This document shows, in pieces, positions 35,501 to 44,230 of a stretch of 64,000 nt of DNA (positions within the stretch are counted from its first letter, which is position 1; each line of letters starts with the position of its first letter). Below the pieces are notes generated by a model. The model had not been told where the DNA came from. It worked only from the letters and a program-made list of their open reading frames with translations, and did not search any database. Origin of the DNA: Brachyspira suanatina. Lineage in GTDB: Bacteria; Spirochaetota; Brachyspiria; Brachyspirales; Brachyspiraceae. Location: assembly GCF_001049755.1 (NCBI RefSeq), contig NZ_CVLB01000001.1, forward strand, positions 1,754,995-1,818,994, read 5' to 3'. The position numbers and the translations under genes were made by a program.

Positions 35501-36469
35501 TTACTGCATTTCAAAAGGCTTTTCTTTAGTAAAATCAGGATTATAATTGTCAGAGCTTTCCATTTCCTGAACAAGTAAATTTTCAAATCCCAAATCCAAA
35601 GCATAATCAACTAAATCATCATACTCTTTTTTGTATAATTTTCTGTTTATACTTTCAAAATTGCAGGCTTTAAATTTAGGATTATACTGCGACATCAAAG
35701 ATATTGTAGTATTTAAAAAACCTCTCTCCTTAAGTTCTATCAATACATCATAAGAATCTGATTCATTATTTGGAAGTATCAAATGCCTTATTATTATACC
35801 TTTTTCAGCAATGCCTTTTTCATTAACAATTAAATCGCCTACTTGTTCTTTCATTATCTCTATTGCATTTATTGCAGTATTAAAATAATTTTCAGCCCTA
35901 GAATATTTAAAAGCCTTGTCATCAAAAACATATTTTAAATCAGGCAAATATATATCAACAATACCGTATAGACAATCCAATAATTCTTTAGTATCATAAC
36001 CATTAGTATTATAAACTATAGGAAGATTAAGCCCTTTTTCAAAAGCTATTTTTAAACCTTTTAATACAGGATAAATAACATGAGTTGCACTTACAAGATT
36101 AATATTTTCTGCACCTTGTTTTTCTAAATCCAAAAAATAATCTGCCAATGTTTCAATATCAATTATCTCACCTACTCCGTCAGAACTTATTTGATGATTC
36201 TGACAAAACACACAGCTTAAATTACAGCTTGAAAAAAATACCGTACCGCTTCCGCCTTCACCTACAAGCATAGGTTCTTCACCGAAATGCAAAGTATGAG
36301 ATGCAGTTTTTATATGATTGGTATCTTCAAAAATTTTGCATCTTCCTATTTTGTTTTTATTGCGATTAACATTGCATATATGTCCGCAACAAATACACTT
36401 ATCATAAAGAAGTTCTGCCTTTACTAAAGCTTCATCTATATTTTTTAAATGTTTTTCATTATAGTTCAC
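35501..36469 (-). CDS. Radical SAM protein, PflA/PflX-like (COG1313 type)
   Basis: A 322-residue radical SAM enzyme. An N-terminal Cys-rich part (KCICCGHICNVNRNKNKIGRC) precedes the core motif FFSSCNLSCVFCQNHQISS (C-x3-C-x2-C). The rest is a TIM barrel (LPIVYNTNGYDTKELLD, IYLPDLKYVFDDKAF, IIIRHLILPNNESDS). This is the pattern of PflX/COG1313 proteins, relatives of the pyruvate-formate-lyase activating enzyme whose target is not established. No glycyl radical enzyme is adjacent. Directly upstream lies a palindrome-ended intergenic element. Confidence 0.85.
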   Translation of the reverse strand: MNYNEKHLKNIDEALVKAELLYDKCICCGHICNVNRNKNKIGRCKIFEDTNHIKTASHTLHFGEEPMLVGEGGSGTVFFSSCNLSCVFCQNHQISSDGVGEIIDIETLADYFLDLEKQGAENINLVSATHVIYPVLKGLKIAFEKGLNLPIVYNTNGYDTKELLDCLYGIVDIYLPDLKYVFDDKAFKYSRAENYFNTAINAIEIMKEQVGDLIVNEKGIAEKGIIIRHLILPNNESDSYDVLIELKERGFLNTTISLMSQYNPKFKACNFESINRKLYKKEYDDLVDYALDLGFENLLVQEMESSDNYNPDFTKEKPFEMQ

Positions 36470-36486
36470 AGTATATCCCGATATTT

Positions 36487-36813
36487 TTTAGTATATACTA
36501 AAAATTTTTAACTTTGTCAATTTTTTATTGTTCTTTTTCCCGCCGCACGCCTGCCGAAGGCACGCACAGCGAGGCGGACTTCATCAAAGAACCATACGAA
36601 GTACGCCTACGGCGAAAGTGCAAGTATAAAATTAGCACTAAATAATATTAATTTTGTCTTACATGTAAGATAAAATATTAAATTTAAGCTAAAATATAGC
36701 CTTTTTGCTTCTTTGTGGAACAAAAGAAGTGGGGGTGTGGGTGCTAGTCCCCACTAATAACAAAAATAAAAAAATAATTTTTGATAAAATATAGTTGTTT
36801 AGTATATACTAAA
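36487..36813. mobile_element. Non-coding palindrome-ended intergenic element, copy A (MITE-like)
   Basis: 327 bp with the perfect 16-bp palindrome TTTAGTATATACTAAA at both ends (36487-36502 and 36798-36813). Inside the left end come TTTGTCAATTTTTT and CTTTTTCCCGCCGC; inside the right end AAAATATAGTTGTTTAG. It contains GTGCAAGTATAAAATTAG (36618-36635), the palindrome CTTACATGTAAG, a 28-bp GC-rich core (36548-36575), and a G-rich hairpin AGTGGGG/CCCCACT (36728-36755). All but the last are found, in inverted orientation, at 61089-61464. No coding frame is convincing. A non-autonomous mobile element is the best reading. It fills the 375-bp gap between the PflX-like and M20 genes. Confidence 0.75.
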
Positions 36814-36844
36814 ATAATATTTTTTAATTAATCAAATTTTATTA

Positions 36845-37993
36845 TCATTTATTATTTTCTAAATATTTAATAGCCCATTCGCTCATCAAAACAGGAGGCT
36901 GATATAATTTTGATTCATCTATCTCAAATTTACTATTATGATGAGGTATATTCTTTTCTGTCATAGTAGAAAATAATATAAAAGCTCCGTCAATCTTCTC
37001 TAAATAATCAGCAAAATCTTCACCTGCCATTGATAAACTATAATGAGATGCTTTTTTAAATCCAAGTTCATTACAAACTTCATTTAACTGCTCATATATT
37101 TTTGCATTATTAACAACAGGTGCCCCTCTTCTTTTTATAACAACTTCAGCCTTAGCTCTGTTAGCTGCTGCAATAGATTCTGCTACCTCTTTTATTCTCT
37201 CTGTTATAAATGCTCTATTCTCTTCGCTGAAAGTTCTGAAAGTACCTTCGATATTTACTTCTGTAGGTATTACATTATACTGAGTTCCGCCATGCAGCAT
37301 ACATATAGATATTATAACCGGATCTGTTGCAAGTATCTCTCTGCTTTTTATATTATAAATACCCTGCACTATTTGGCTTGCTGTAAGCATAGGATCAATA
37401 GAAAGATGAGGATATGCTCCATGTGCACCTTTTCCTATAACTTTAATAAATACTCTGTCATTAGAAGCCATTAAAGGACCTTCCTTCAATATAAACTCTC
37501 CGCTTGGAGTATCAGCAGACAATGTACCTATATGAGTACCTACTATAGCTTTAACTCCTTCAAGAAGTCCGGAATTAAGCATATTATGTGCCCCTACAGC
37601 CAATTCTTCTGCAGCCTGAAATACTAATCTTACTTTTCCTTTCAATCTTGATTCATTTTCTTTCAAATAATGAGCTGCACCTAAAAGACATGCAGTATGT
37701 GCATCATGTCCGCATGCATGCATATTACCATTTTTAGAAGCGTATTCGCATCCAGTTTCTTCTTGTATAGGTAAAGCATCCATATCTGCTCTTATAGCCA
37801 CCACATTATCACCGCTTCCTATATCACAAACTAATCCGCTGTCAAGCGAAGATTCTTTATAAGAAAGTCCTAATTCTTTTAATTTATTTATAACATAATT
37901 TTTTGTCTGAGGAAGTTCTGTACCAACTTCAGGAATTTGATGCAGATCTCTTCTCATAGAAACTATAATATCATTTAATTTTTTGTAATCCAT
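36845..37993 (-). CDS. M20D amidohydrolase (hippurate/N-acyl-amino acid hydrolase type)
   Basis: A 382-residue metallopeptidase-like hydrolase. Motifs: MRRDLHQIPEVGTE, VAIRADMDALPIQEETG, the metal-binding MHACGHDAHTACLLGA, VFQAAEELAVGAHNML, ISICMLHGGTQYNVIP and SMAGEDFADYLEKIDGAF. It would remove an acyl group from an N-acyl amino acid (hippurate, N-acetyl or indole-acyl type); the substrate cannot be fixed from sequence. It has the usual length and no signal peptide, so it is cytoplasmic. A single gene between the intergenic element and the nif operon. Confidence 0.92.
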   Translation of the reverse strand: MDYKKLNDIIVSMRRDLHQIPEVGTELPQTKNYVINKLKELGLSYKESSLDSGLVCDIGSGDNVVAIRADMDALPIQEETGCEYASKNGNMHACGHDAHTACLLGAAHYLKENESRLKGKVRLVFQAAEELAVGAHNMLNSGLLEGVKAIVGTHIGTLSADTPSGEFILKEGPLMASNDRVFIKVIGKGAHGAYPHLSIDPMLTASQIVQGIYNIKSREILATDPVIISICMLHGGTQYNVIPTEVNIEGTFRTFSEENRAFITERIKEVAESIAAANRAKAEVVIKRRGAPVVNNAKIYEQLNEVCNELGFKKASHYSLSMAGEDFADYLEKIDGAFILFSTMTEKNIPHHNSKFEIDESKLYQPPVLMSEWAIKYLENNK

Positions 37994-38125
37994 TTTATCT
38001 ACCTTAATAATTATTTTTTAATAGTATATAGATATTAATCATTAAGTCAATATTAAATAAATTATTTCAAATTATATATTTATAAAAAAATTAGTATTAT
38101 TTAGTACTAAAATTTTAAACTATCT

Positions 38126-38159
38126 AATAAAAAAGCCCATCATAATAATATGACAGGCT
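38126..38159 (-). terminator. Terminator of the bfd-nifU-nifS operon
   Basis: An 11-bp stem with two central mismatches (38134-38144 with 38149-38159), 27 bp past the nifS stop, followed on the minus strand by a U run. Confidence 0.7.
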
Positions 38160-38185
38160 ATTTAAAAATTTCAAAATATTAATTT

Positions 38186-39352
38186 TTAATTTCTATAAGG
38201 AGAGATATCTCTTAATCTTTTAACAATCTTTTCTATAGCATCGGCAGTGTACATTATCTCTTCCATAGTGTTGTCCAATGATAAAGAAAATCTTGTAGAA
38301 CTATGTGCATATTCAAAAGGCACACCCATAGCTTGAAGCACGGGGGAAGGTTCTAATGTACCAGATGAACAGGCACTTCCGCTTGAAGTACAAATTCCAT
38401 ATCCGTCTAATAAAAGAAGTATGGCTTCGCCTTCTATATTTTTGAAACTAATATTCGCTGTATTGCTTACTCTATTAGCTCCTTTACCATTTATTTTAAC
38501 ATCAGTTATTCTCTTTAAAACTTCAGCCTCTAAAGTATCTCTAAGTTTAGCAGTATGCTCCATAAATCTAGGAAGTTCAGCCTTAACCATAGAAGCAGCT
38601 TTACCCAAACCAATAATATAAGGCACATTCTCAGTACCTGCACGGCGTCCTCTCTCCTGATGCCCTCCAGTTTGAACAGTTCTTAATTTAGTACCGTTCT
38701 TGATATATAAAGCTCCAATTCCTTTAGGTGCATGTATTTTATGACCTGCTATTGTAAGCATATCAATATAAGGCTCATCTTTCATATTAAGAGGCAATTT
38801 ACCGGCAGCCTGAACAGCATCAACATGGAATACTGCTCCTGCATTTTTTACTATCTGACCTATTTCTCTTATAGGATAAATAACACCTGTTTCATTATTA
38901 GCATACATTATAGATACTATAGCTGTATTTTCATTGATGGCATTTTTTAATTCGTCAATATTTATATTTCCGTCATTATCAACAGAAAGATAAGTAACTC
39001 TATAACCATGTCGCTCTAGAGATTTGCATGTTTCTATAACTGCAGGATGTTCAACCTTTGTAGTTATAATATGATTCTTAGTAGGATATGCTTCTATAGT
39101 TCCTCTAATAGCCATATTATCGCCTTCACTTCCGCATGAAACAAAACATACTTCTATAGGCTCGCATCCAAGAAAATCAGCAACCTGTTCTCTTGCTTTT
39201 TCCATCTCTTTATGAACAGCTCCTGCAGGAGTGTACATACTAGAAGGATTAAAGTATTGATCCTTAAAATAAGGAAGCATAGCCTCCAATACTTCAGGGT
39301 ATACTCTAGTTGTGGCATTATTATCCATATATATTATTTTTTTCTCTTCCAT
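38186..39352 (-). CDS. nifS: Cysteine desulfurase NifS
   Basis: A 388-residue PLP enzyme that takes sulfur from cysteine for Fe-S cluster assembly. Motifs: IYMDNNATTRVYPEVLEAM, SCGSEGDNMAIRG, MYANNETGVIYPI, HVDAVQAAGKLP, the PLP lysine in TIAGHKIHAPKGIGALY, and the catalytic cysteine in GICTSSGSACSSGTLEPS. The group is NifS/IscS with the longer active-site loop. It follows nifU by 18 bp in a bfd-nifU-nifS operon. There is no nitrogenase gene in view, so it probably serves general Fe-S assembly, as in Helicobacter. Confidence 0.95.
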   Translation of the reverse strand: MEEKKIIYMDNNATTRVYPEVLEAMLPYFKDQYFNPSSMYTPAGAVHKEMEKAREQVADFLGCEPIEVCFVSCGSEGDNMAIRGTIEAYPTKNHIITTKVEHPAVIETCKSLERHGYRVTYLSVDNDGNINIDELKNAINENTAIVSIMYANNETGVIYPIREIGQIVKNAGAVFHVDAVQAAGKLPLNMKDEPYIDMLTIAGHKIHAPKGIGALYIKNGTKLRTVQTGGHQERGRRAGTENVPYIIGLGKAASMVKAELPRFMEHTAKLRDTLEAEVLKRITDVKINGKGANRVSNTANISFKNIEGEAILLLLDGYGICTSSGSACSSGTLEPSPVLQAMGVPFEYAHSSTRFSLSLDNTMEEIMYTADAIEKIVKRLRDISPYRN

Positions 39353-39370
39353 AATATCAACTCCATATAA

Positions 39371-40204
39371 TCAAACACCTACAACTTCTAAATCTTTAGA
39401 AACAAGTTCCTGTAATTTAGGTTCAACAAAACCTTTCAAAGTATTTTTTGAAGAAGCACAAGCTGAACAAGCTCCTTTAAACTCTATCATAACTTTATTA
39501 CCATCAACATCTACAAGTCTGCAGCTTCCTCCGTCCATTTTAAGCATAGGATTGATAACTCTCTCCAAAGCTTCCTCAATCTTTTTGATCTTCTGAACAG
39601 TAGTCATAGGAGCATTTTTAGCTTCTCTCTCTATCTCTGCTAACTCTTCATTGAGTATATCTTCGATTTTAACTTTACAAGCTCCGCATCCGCCACCTGC
39701 TTTAGTGTAGAAAGTAACTTCATCTACAGTCTTTAAGTTATTCTCTCTGATTGCCCTTTTTATTTTTGTATCTGTTATACCAAAACATTTACAAATGATA
39801 GCTCCTTCATCATGCTCATCATCTTCAGTAGCAATTCCTCTGTAATTATTAATGGCTTTTTCTAAAGTTTCCATTCCCATAACAGAACAATGCATTTTCT
39901 CCTCTGGAAGACCGCCTAATTCCAAAGCTATATCTCTGTTAGTGATTTTTGAAGCTTCATCAAGAGTTTTACCCTTAATCATCTCCGTTAATATGCTGCT
40001 GCTTGCTATAGCTGAAGCACAGCCGAATGTTTGAAATTTAGCATCTTCTATAACTTCAGTATCTTTATTTATTTTTAATGTTAATTTAAGTGCATCTCCG
40101 CACACGATACTACCTGTCATAGCTTCTGCATCAGGGTTTTCTATCTCCCCTACATTTCTAGGATTTATAAAATGATCCTTTACTTTATCTGTATATTCCC
40201 ACAT
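39371..40204 (-). CDS. nifU: Full-length NifU Fe-S scaffold protein
   Basis: 277 residues with all three NifU modules in order. (1) An IscU-like scaffold, residues 1-125, with cysteines in GSIVCGDAL, FQTFGCASA and KMHCSVMG. (2) A BFD-type [2Fe-2S] domain, about 130-185: AIICKCFGITDT…AGGGCGACKVK. (3) A C-terminal Nfu domain with MDGGSCRLVDVDG and GACSACASSKNTL. It builds and transfers Fe-S clusters with sulfur from NifS. Full-length NifU is typical of diazotrophs and epsilonproteobacteria, so its use in a likely non-fixing spirochaete is of note. Operon with nifS and a small upstream BFD protein. Confidence 0.96.
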   Translation of the reverse strand: MWEYTDKVKDHFINPRNVGEIENPDAEAMTGSIVCGDALKLTLKINKDTEVIEDAKFQTFGCASAIASSSILTEMIKGKTLDEASKITNRDIALELGGLPEEKMHCSVMGMETLEKAINNYRGIATEDDEHDEGAIICKCFGITDTKIKRAIRENNLKTVDEVTFYTKAGGGCGACKVKIEDILNEELAEIEREAKNAPMTTVQKIKKIEEALERVINPMLKMDGGSCRLVDVDGNKVMIEFKGACSACASSKNTLKGFVEPKLQELVSKDLEVVGV

Positions 40205-40293
40205 GTTCCTACCTCCATCTAAGTTAATTATTTAATAATATAAATATATTAAATAATTTTGGGATATAAAAATAATATTTTTTATTTTTTAAA

Positions 40294-40470
40294 TTATTTA
40301 TTCATTTCGTCTAATATTTGTTTTATAGCAACCTGACATCCGCCGCATCCTGTACCGGCTTTGGTTGCATTAGAAACTTCTTCTACTGTTTTTAATTTTT
40401 TTGATTTGATAGCATCTCTAATTTGATTTTCAGTTACTGCCATACAAAAACATATTGTTTTATCAGCCAT
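40294..40470 (-). CDS. Small BFD-like [2Fe-2S] protein
   Basis: A 58-residue gene short enough to be missed: it starts MADKTICFCMAVTENQIRDA and ends IKQILDEMNK. The four cluster ligands are C7-x-C9 and C42-x2-C45 (CFC…GTGCGGCQ), the BFD (bacterioferritin-associated ferredoxin) pattern. It closely resembles the middle domain of the NifU encoded next (89 bp downstream, same strand). AGGAG lies eight bases before the ATG. It probably carries electrons or a cluster for the NifU/NifS machine. A stand-alone BFD domain leading this operon may be a duplicate of the NifU module. Confidence 0.88.
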   Translation of the reverse strand: MADKTICFCMAVTENQIRDAIKSKKLKTVEEVSNATKAGTGCGGCQVAIKQILDEMNK

Positions 40471-40686
40471 TTTTAGATTCTCCTATTATCTAATTAATTT
40501 TAAGAAAATAGAAAAATATGAATATCACATTAATCTATTTTATAACCTTCCATTGTTAGAATATTATAACATTTTAATAAATAAATATCAAGCATATTTT
40601 ACGTATATAATTTATTTTTTAATATACGGGTATGTATTAAGAATAAGTGTAAAGAATTTTATAAAATTATGATAAAACTTAAAATA

Positions 40687-41157
40687 TTAGTTTTGATTAA
40701 CTGTTTCTATTAAAATAGCTTCTGATTTATTATATTCAATATTTTCTAAATTCACCATTCTAAAATTATCTCTTACAGCATAGAATCTTATATTGGCATT
40801 AGGAGGAGCTTCATTACTGCCATCTGATAATGTAAGTATCAAGTCGAATATTTGATATGAATAATTTTCTTCAAGTATATTTTTTAAAGACATAAACATT
40901 TTTAATGCAAGATTAAGAACTTCTCTAACATTCAAACTATTTGAAATATATATCTCATTATTTTCCCATTCAAAATCTGTTAAATTTTTTCCAACAAAAG
41001 AAGTTCTGCATAAAGTACAGTCTGTTTCATTACTTATAACCCAATATTTTTCATTTTCAGAATTTTCTCTCTCGAATATAGAATAATAATTTTTTAATTC
41101 TATATTTGATAAATCTATATCAGAAATCAATTCTTTCATCTTTGCATTAGTAATCAA
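40687..41157 (-). CDS. Protein of unknown function
   Basis: A 156-residue, acidic soluble protein with no signal peptide or membrane segment. It looks mixed alpha/beta: an N-terminal helix (NAKMKELISDIDLSNIELK), a strand-rich middle with a CxxC pair (NETDCTLCRTSFVG), a helix (VREVLNLALKMFMSLKNILEE) and C-terminal strands (NIRFYAVRDNFRMVNLENIEY). I recognise no family. It is 61 bp upstream of the GT28 gene on the same strand and may share its transcript. Confidence 0.65.
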   Translation of the reverse strand: MITNAKMKELISDIDLSNIELKNYYSIFERENSENEKYWVISNETDCTLCRTSFVGKNLTDFEWENNEIYISNSLNVREVLNLALKMFMSLKNILEENYSYQIFDLILTLSDGSNEAPPNANIRFYAVRDNFRMVNLENIEYNKSEAILIETVNQN

Positions 41158-41218
41158 TATATTAACCTCTTTAATTGATGAGATATTTTTTATATATCAT
41201 TTTATTATAAAAAAGATT

Positions 41219-42352
41219 TTATTTATTTTCTGAGTCTTTATACAATTCATCAGCAATATATTTAACTATCTTTTCTCTTACATCTCTGCCGTAATAATCG
41301 AATTGCTTTTCTCTCATTTTTACTAGATTCTCTCTATTATTGGCAACAAGTAAGTCTATTTTGTTAAATATATCATCTGTAGAACTAGTATCATATCCTA
41401 AACCATTATTATCAATATATATAGGATTCTGCTCTTCCTGTCCAGGTAAAGCTCCCATAGATACAATAGGTATCAAACAGTTAATAGCTTCTATAATAGC
41501 TGTAGGGCCTGATCTTGTTATTAATATATCATTCTCATGGAATAATTTAGGGAGTTCTTGAGTATATCCCATTATAATAGGCTTATGCTCTTTTGAAGAA
41601 TAAACTTTATTTAACTTATTAAATGTTTTTTCATTTCTTCCGCATACAACAGTTACTTCGCATTTATATCTTTCATATAAACCGTCTATTATATACATAA
41701 GTCTTTTAGTTCTTTCAGAATTATTAAGCAGAAGTATTTTCAATGTATTATTAATATTTGTATTTTTTATTACTTCTTCTTTAGTTTTATATAAAGCATT
41801 GAATCCCTCTCTAACAGGCAAACCAAATGTTATAATTTTTTCTTTATCCACTCCATTTTTCATCATATATTCAGAAGCTTCATAAGAAGGGCTTATAATT
41901 TTATCAGCTCTGTTATCAAACCACAATTTGCTTATTGTAATTAAATCTGTTATTATAATAAAAAATTTTGTATTTATCTTTTTCTTCTTTAAAATACTTA
42001 AAAGGCTTCCGCTAAACATTGGATGAACATTAACTATTATATCAGGTTTATATTCTTTTAAAAGCTTTAAAAATTTTCTTTTAACATGAATGGCATTATT
42101 TTTATTGATAATATCTCTATTTTTGAAGGAAAATCTAAAAATTCTATACCATAATTTAGGGGCATATTTTATACAGCTGTTATAAAGTCTTTCAGCAGCC
42201 ATAAGATCAGGACCGCCAAGTGTGAAACCATTTACAACTTTACATTCTATTTCTTCTGAATATAATGCTTTGAAACCCTGTAAAAGTGAAGTATGAACGC
42301 TTTTATGACCATGACCTGTATATTCTGACGATATAATAAGAATCTTTTTCAT
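41219..42352 (-). CDS. GT28 glycolipid synthase-like (MGDG synthase/UgtP type)
   Basis: A 377-residue GT-B glycosyltransferase. The N-terminal domain (ILIISSEYTGHGHKSVHTSL, then FTLGGPDLMAAERLYNSCI, ITDLITISKLWFD) matches the MGDG-synthase/UgtP N-terminal family. The C-terminal domain has CGRNEKTFNKL, IIMGYTQELPKLFHENDILI, the sugar-nucleotide site TRSGPTAIIEAINCLIPIV and GQEEQN. It should add glucose or galactose from a UDP-sugar to diacylglycerol, giving membrane glycolipids on the cytoplasmic side. No transmembrane segment, as is normal for these peripheral enzymes. Presence of galT in the window fits galactose use but does not prove it. Confidence 0.85.
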   Translation of the reverse strand: MKKILIISSEYTGHGHKSVHTSLLQGFKALYSEEIECKVVNGFTLGGPDLMAAERLYNSCIKYAPKLWYRIFRFSFKNRDIINKNNAIHVKRKFLKLLKEYKPDIIVNVHPMFSGSLLSILKKKKINTKFFIIITDLITISKLWFDNRADKIISPSYEASEYMMKNGVDKEKIITFGLPVREGFNALYKTKEEVIKNTNINNTLKILLLNNSERTKRLMYIIDGLYERYKCEVTVVCGRNEKTFNKLNKVYSSKEHKPIIMGYTQELPKLFHENDILITRSGPTAIIEAINCLIPIVSMGALPGQEEQNPIYIDNNGLGYDTSSTDDIFNKIDLLVANNRENLVKMREKQFDYYGRDVREKIVKYIADELYKDSENK

Positions 42353-42456
42353 AATATACCTTTACTTATAATAATTACATATAAATTATACTTTAATTGC
42401 TTCATTTGTCAATAAATATTTAAAATATTATTATATATAATAATATTAAATTTAAT

Positions 42457-42492
42457 AAAAAATCCTAATACCATAATGATATTAGGATTTTT
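42457..42492 (-). terminator. Terminator of the cmk-rpsA unit
   Basis: A perfect 13-bp stem (42458-42470 with 42480-42492) with TCCTAATA in the arm, nine-base loop, flanked by A and T runs, 25 bp after the rpsA stop. Confidence 0.85.
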
Positions 42493-42516
42493 AATTTCAA
42501 ATTATTATTTATTAAA

Positions 42517-44181
42517 TCAATTGTTAATATTGTCAAAAGGATTATAAGTTAAAGAAGTAGGCTCAGCTTTAGAAATATAATTTTGTGTTTCTTTCTTGTT
42601 TTGAGCTTCCATATATTCTCTTCTTGACAATGAAATTCTTCTCTTACTTTGATTAACTTCTCTTACAACAAATGGATAAGTTTCTCCTACTTTAACAACC
42701 TCTTCTAAAGTGCTGCCTTTAGGAATTTCTACTTGAGAAACATGCATATATCCTTCTAAATCATCTTCCAAAGAAACGATAGCACCAGAATCAACTATAG
42801 CTTTTACAGTACCATCAACTATAGAACCCTGAGGATGTGCTTTTTCAAATAATCTCCAAGGACTATCTTTAGTATGTTTATAGCTTAACTTAATTCTTTG
42901 TTTATCTCTGTCTATAGACATGATAACCATATTAACTTCTTCGCCTTCTTTTATATAGTCTTTCATATTAACTATGTTGTTTCTCCAATCAAAATCGCTT
43001 ATATCACATATACCTTCCAAACCATTAGGAAGTTCAAATACAGCAAAGTTTTTAATGATTCTTTTTACTTTACATTTTACAGCAGATTTAACAGGGAAAT
43101 CTTTTTCAACTGTATCCCAAGGATTTTCTTTAACTTGTTTCAATCCTAAAGTAAGTTTTCTTTCAGCAGCATTCATATCAAGTATTTTACACTCTAAGAA
43201 AGCACCTTTCTTAACAAAATCACTAGGATTATTAACATGAGAATTCCAGCTTAAATCTGAAACATGAACAAGTCCTTCTATACCATCAGCAACTTTTACA
43301 AAAGCACCGAATTTTTTAACATTAGTAACTTCTCCATTTATAATATCACCTATATGATATTGCTCTACAAATTTACCCCAAGGATCTTCATCTAATTGTT
43401 TAATACCTAAATCAACTTTACGATTCTCTTTATCAATATGAAGAACTTTGAACATTCTTTCTTCACCTTTTGATATTATAGACTTAGGATTTACAACTTT
43501 ATCCCAAGACATATTAGGTATAGCAAGGAATCCGTCAAAACCTGGTGTAATTTCAACAAAAGCTCCGAATTTTTCAATATTTTTAACTTTACCATTAATA
43601 ATATCATTTTCCTGAAGATTGTTTAAGAATGTTTCTATTCCAGCATTTTGAGTTTCTTCTAATAATACTCTTCTAGAAACTACAACATCTCTTCCATTCT
43701 TCTTGATTACTCTAAACTCATACTCTTTACCTATATAATCAGCTTCTTTAATTCCTCTAGCTAAATCTATTTGAGAAAAAGGACAGAATGCCTGATGTCC
43801 CATTATAGATACTTTAAATCCGCCTTTGATAACTTCTTTAACAACACCTGTAATTGCAGTATTATTTTTAACAGCATTATCTATTAATTCTTGAGATTTT
43901 CTCTTATCTATTTCACTCTTAGACAATATAACATAACCTTTATCATCTTCGCCTGAAACAATAGCTTCTATTTCCTCTCCAATAGTAGGTTCTTTATCAA
44001 ATTCGCTTCTTTTAATTTTACCTTCAGATTTAGAATCGAAATCTATAAAAACATCAGTGTCATCAAACTGAACCACTTTGCCTTTAACGATTTTTCCTCG
44101 GCTTAAAAATGTATTATCACTTTCCTCTAAAGCCTTGCGAAATTCAATTTCATCATTTGATAAATTTTTATTATCTTCCAT
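42517..44181 (-). CDS. rpsA: 30S ribosomal protein S1 (six S1 domains)
   Basis: 554 residues with six S1 OB-fold domains. Their starts are visible at GKIVKGKVVQFDDTDVFIDF, ITGVVKEVIKGGFKVSI, INGKVKNIEKFGAFVEITPG, INGEVTNVKKFGAFVKVADG, VKCKVKRIIKNFAVFELPNG and VDGTVKAIVDSGAIVSLEDD. Domains 3 and 4 are the most canonical RNA binders; 1 and 2 are divergent, as in ribosome-docking domains. It aids mRNA loading on the 30S subunit. It lies 49 bp downstream of cmk, the classical cmk-rpsA order. A strong ribosome site (AGGAGGGAGAAGGA) precedes the ATG. Confidence 0.93.
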   Translation of the reverse strand: MEDNKNLSNDEIEFRKALEESDNTFLSRGKIVKGKVVQFDDTDVFIDFDSKSEGKIKRSEFDKEPTIGEEIEAIVSGEDDKGYVILSKSEIDKRKSQELIDNAVKNNTAITGVVKEVIKGGFKVSIMGHQAFCPFSQIDLARGIKEADYIGKEYEFRVIKKNGRDVVVSRRVLLEETQNAGIETFLNNLQENDIINGKVKNIEKFGAFVEITPGFDGFLAIPNMSWDKVVNPKSIISKGEERMFKVLHIDKENRKVDLGIKQLDEDPWGKFVEQYHIGDIINGEVTNVKKFGAFVKVADGIEGLVHVSDLSWNSHVNNPSDFVKKGAFLECKILDMNAAERKLTLGLKQVKENPWDTVEKDFPVKSAVKCKVKRIIKNFAVFELPNGLEGICDISDFDWRNNIVNMKDYIKEGEEVNMVIMSIDRDKQRIKLSYKHTKDSPWRLFEKAHPQGSIVDGTVKAIVDSGAIVSLEDDLEGYMHVSQVEIPKGSTLEEVVKVGETYPFVVREVNQSKRRISLSRREYMEAQNKKETQNYISKAEPTSLTYNPFDNINN

Positions 44182-44230
44182 TGTTCCTTCTCCCTCCTGT
44201 ACTTTGACAGGTTAAAAAATAATCTAACAT

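Noticed and set aside
38186-40470. NifS/NifU as evidence for nitrogen fixation
   Set aside because: No nifHDK or other fixation gene is present; nif-type Fe-S systems also occur in non-fixing anaerobes and microaerophiles.
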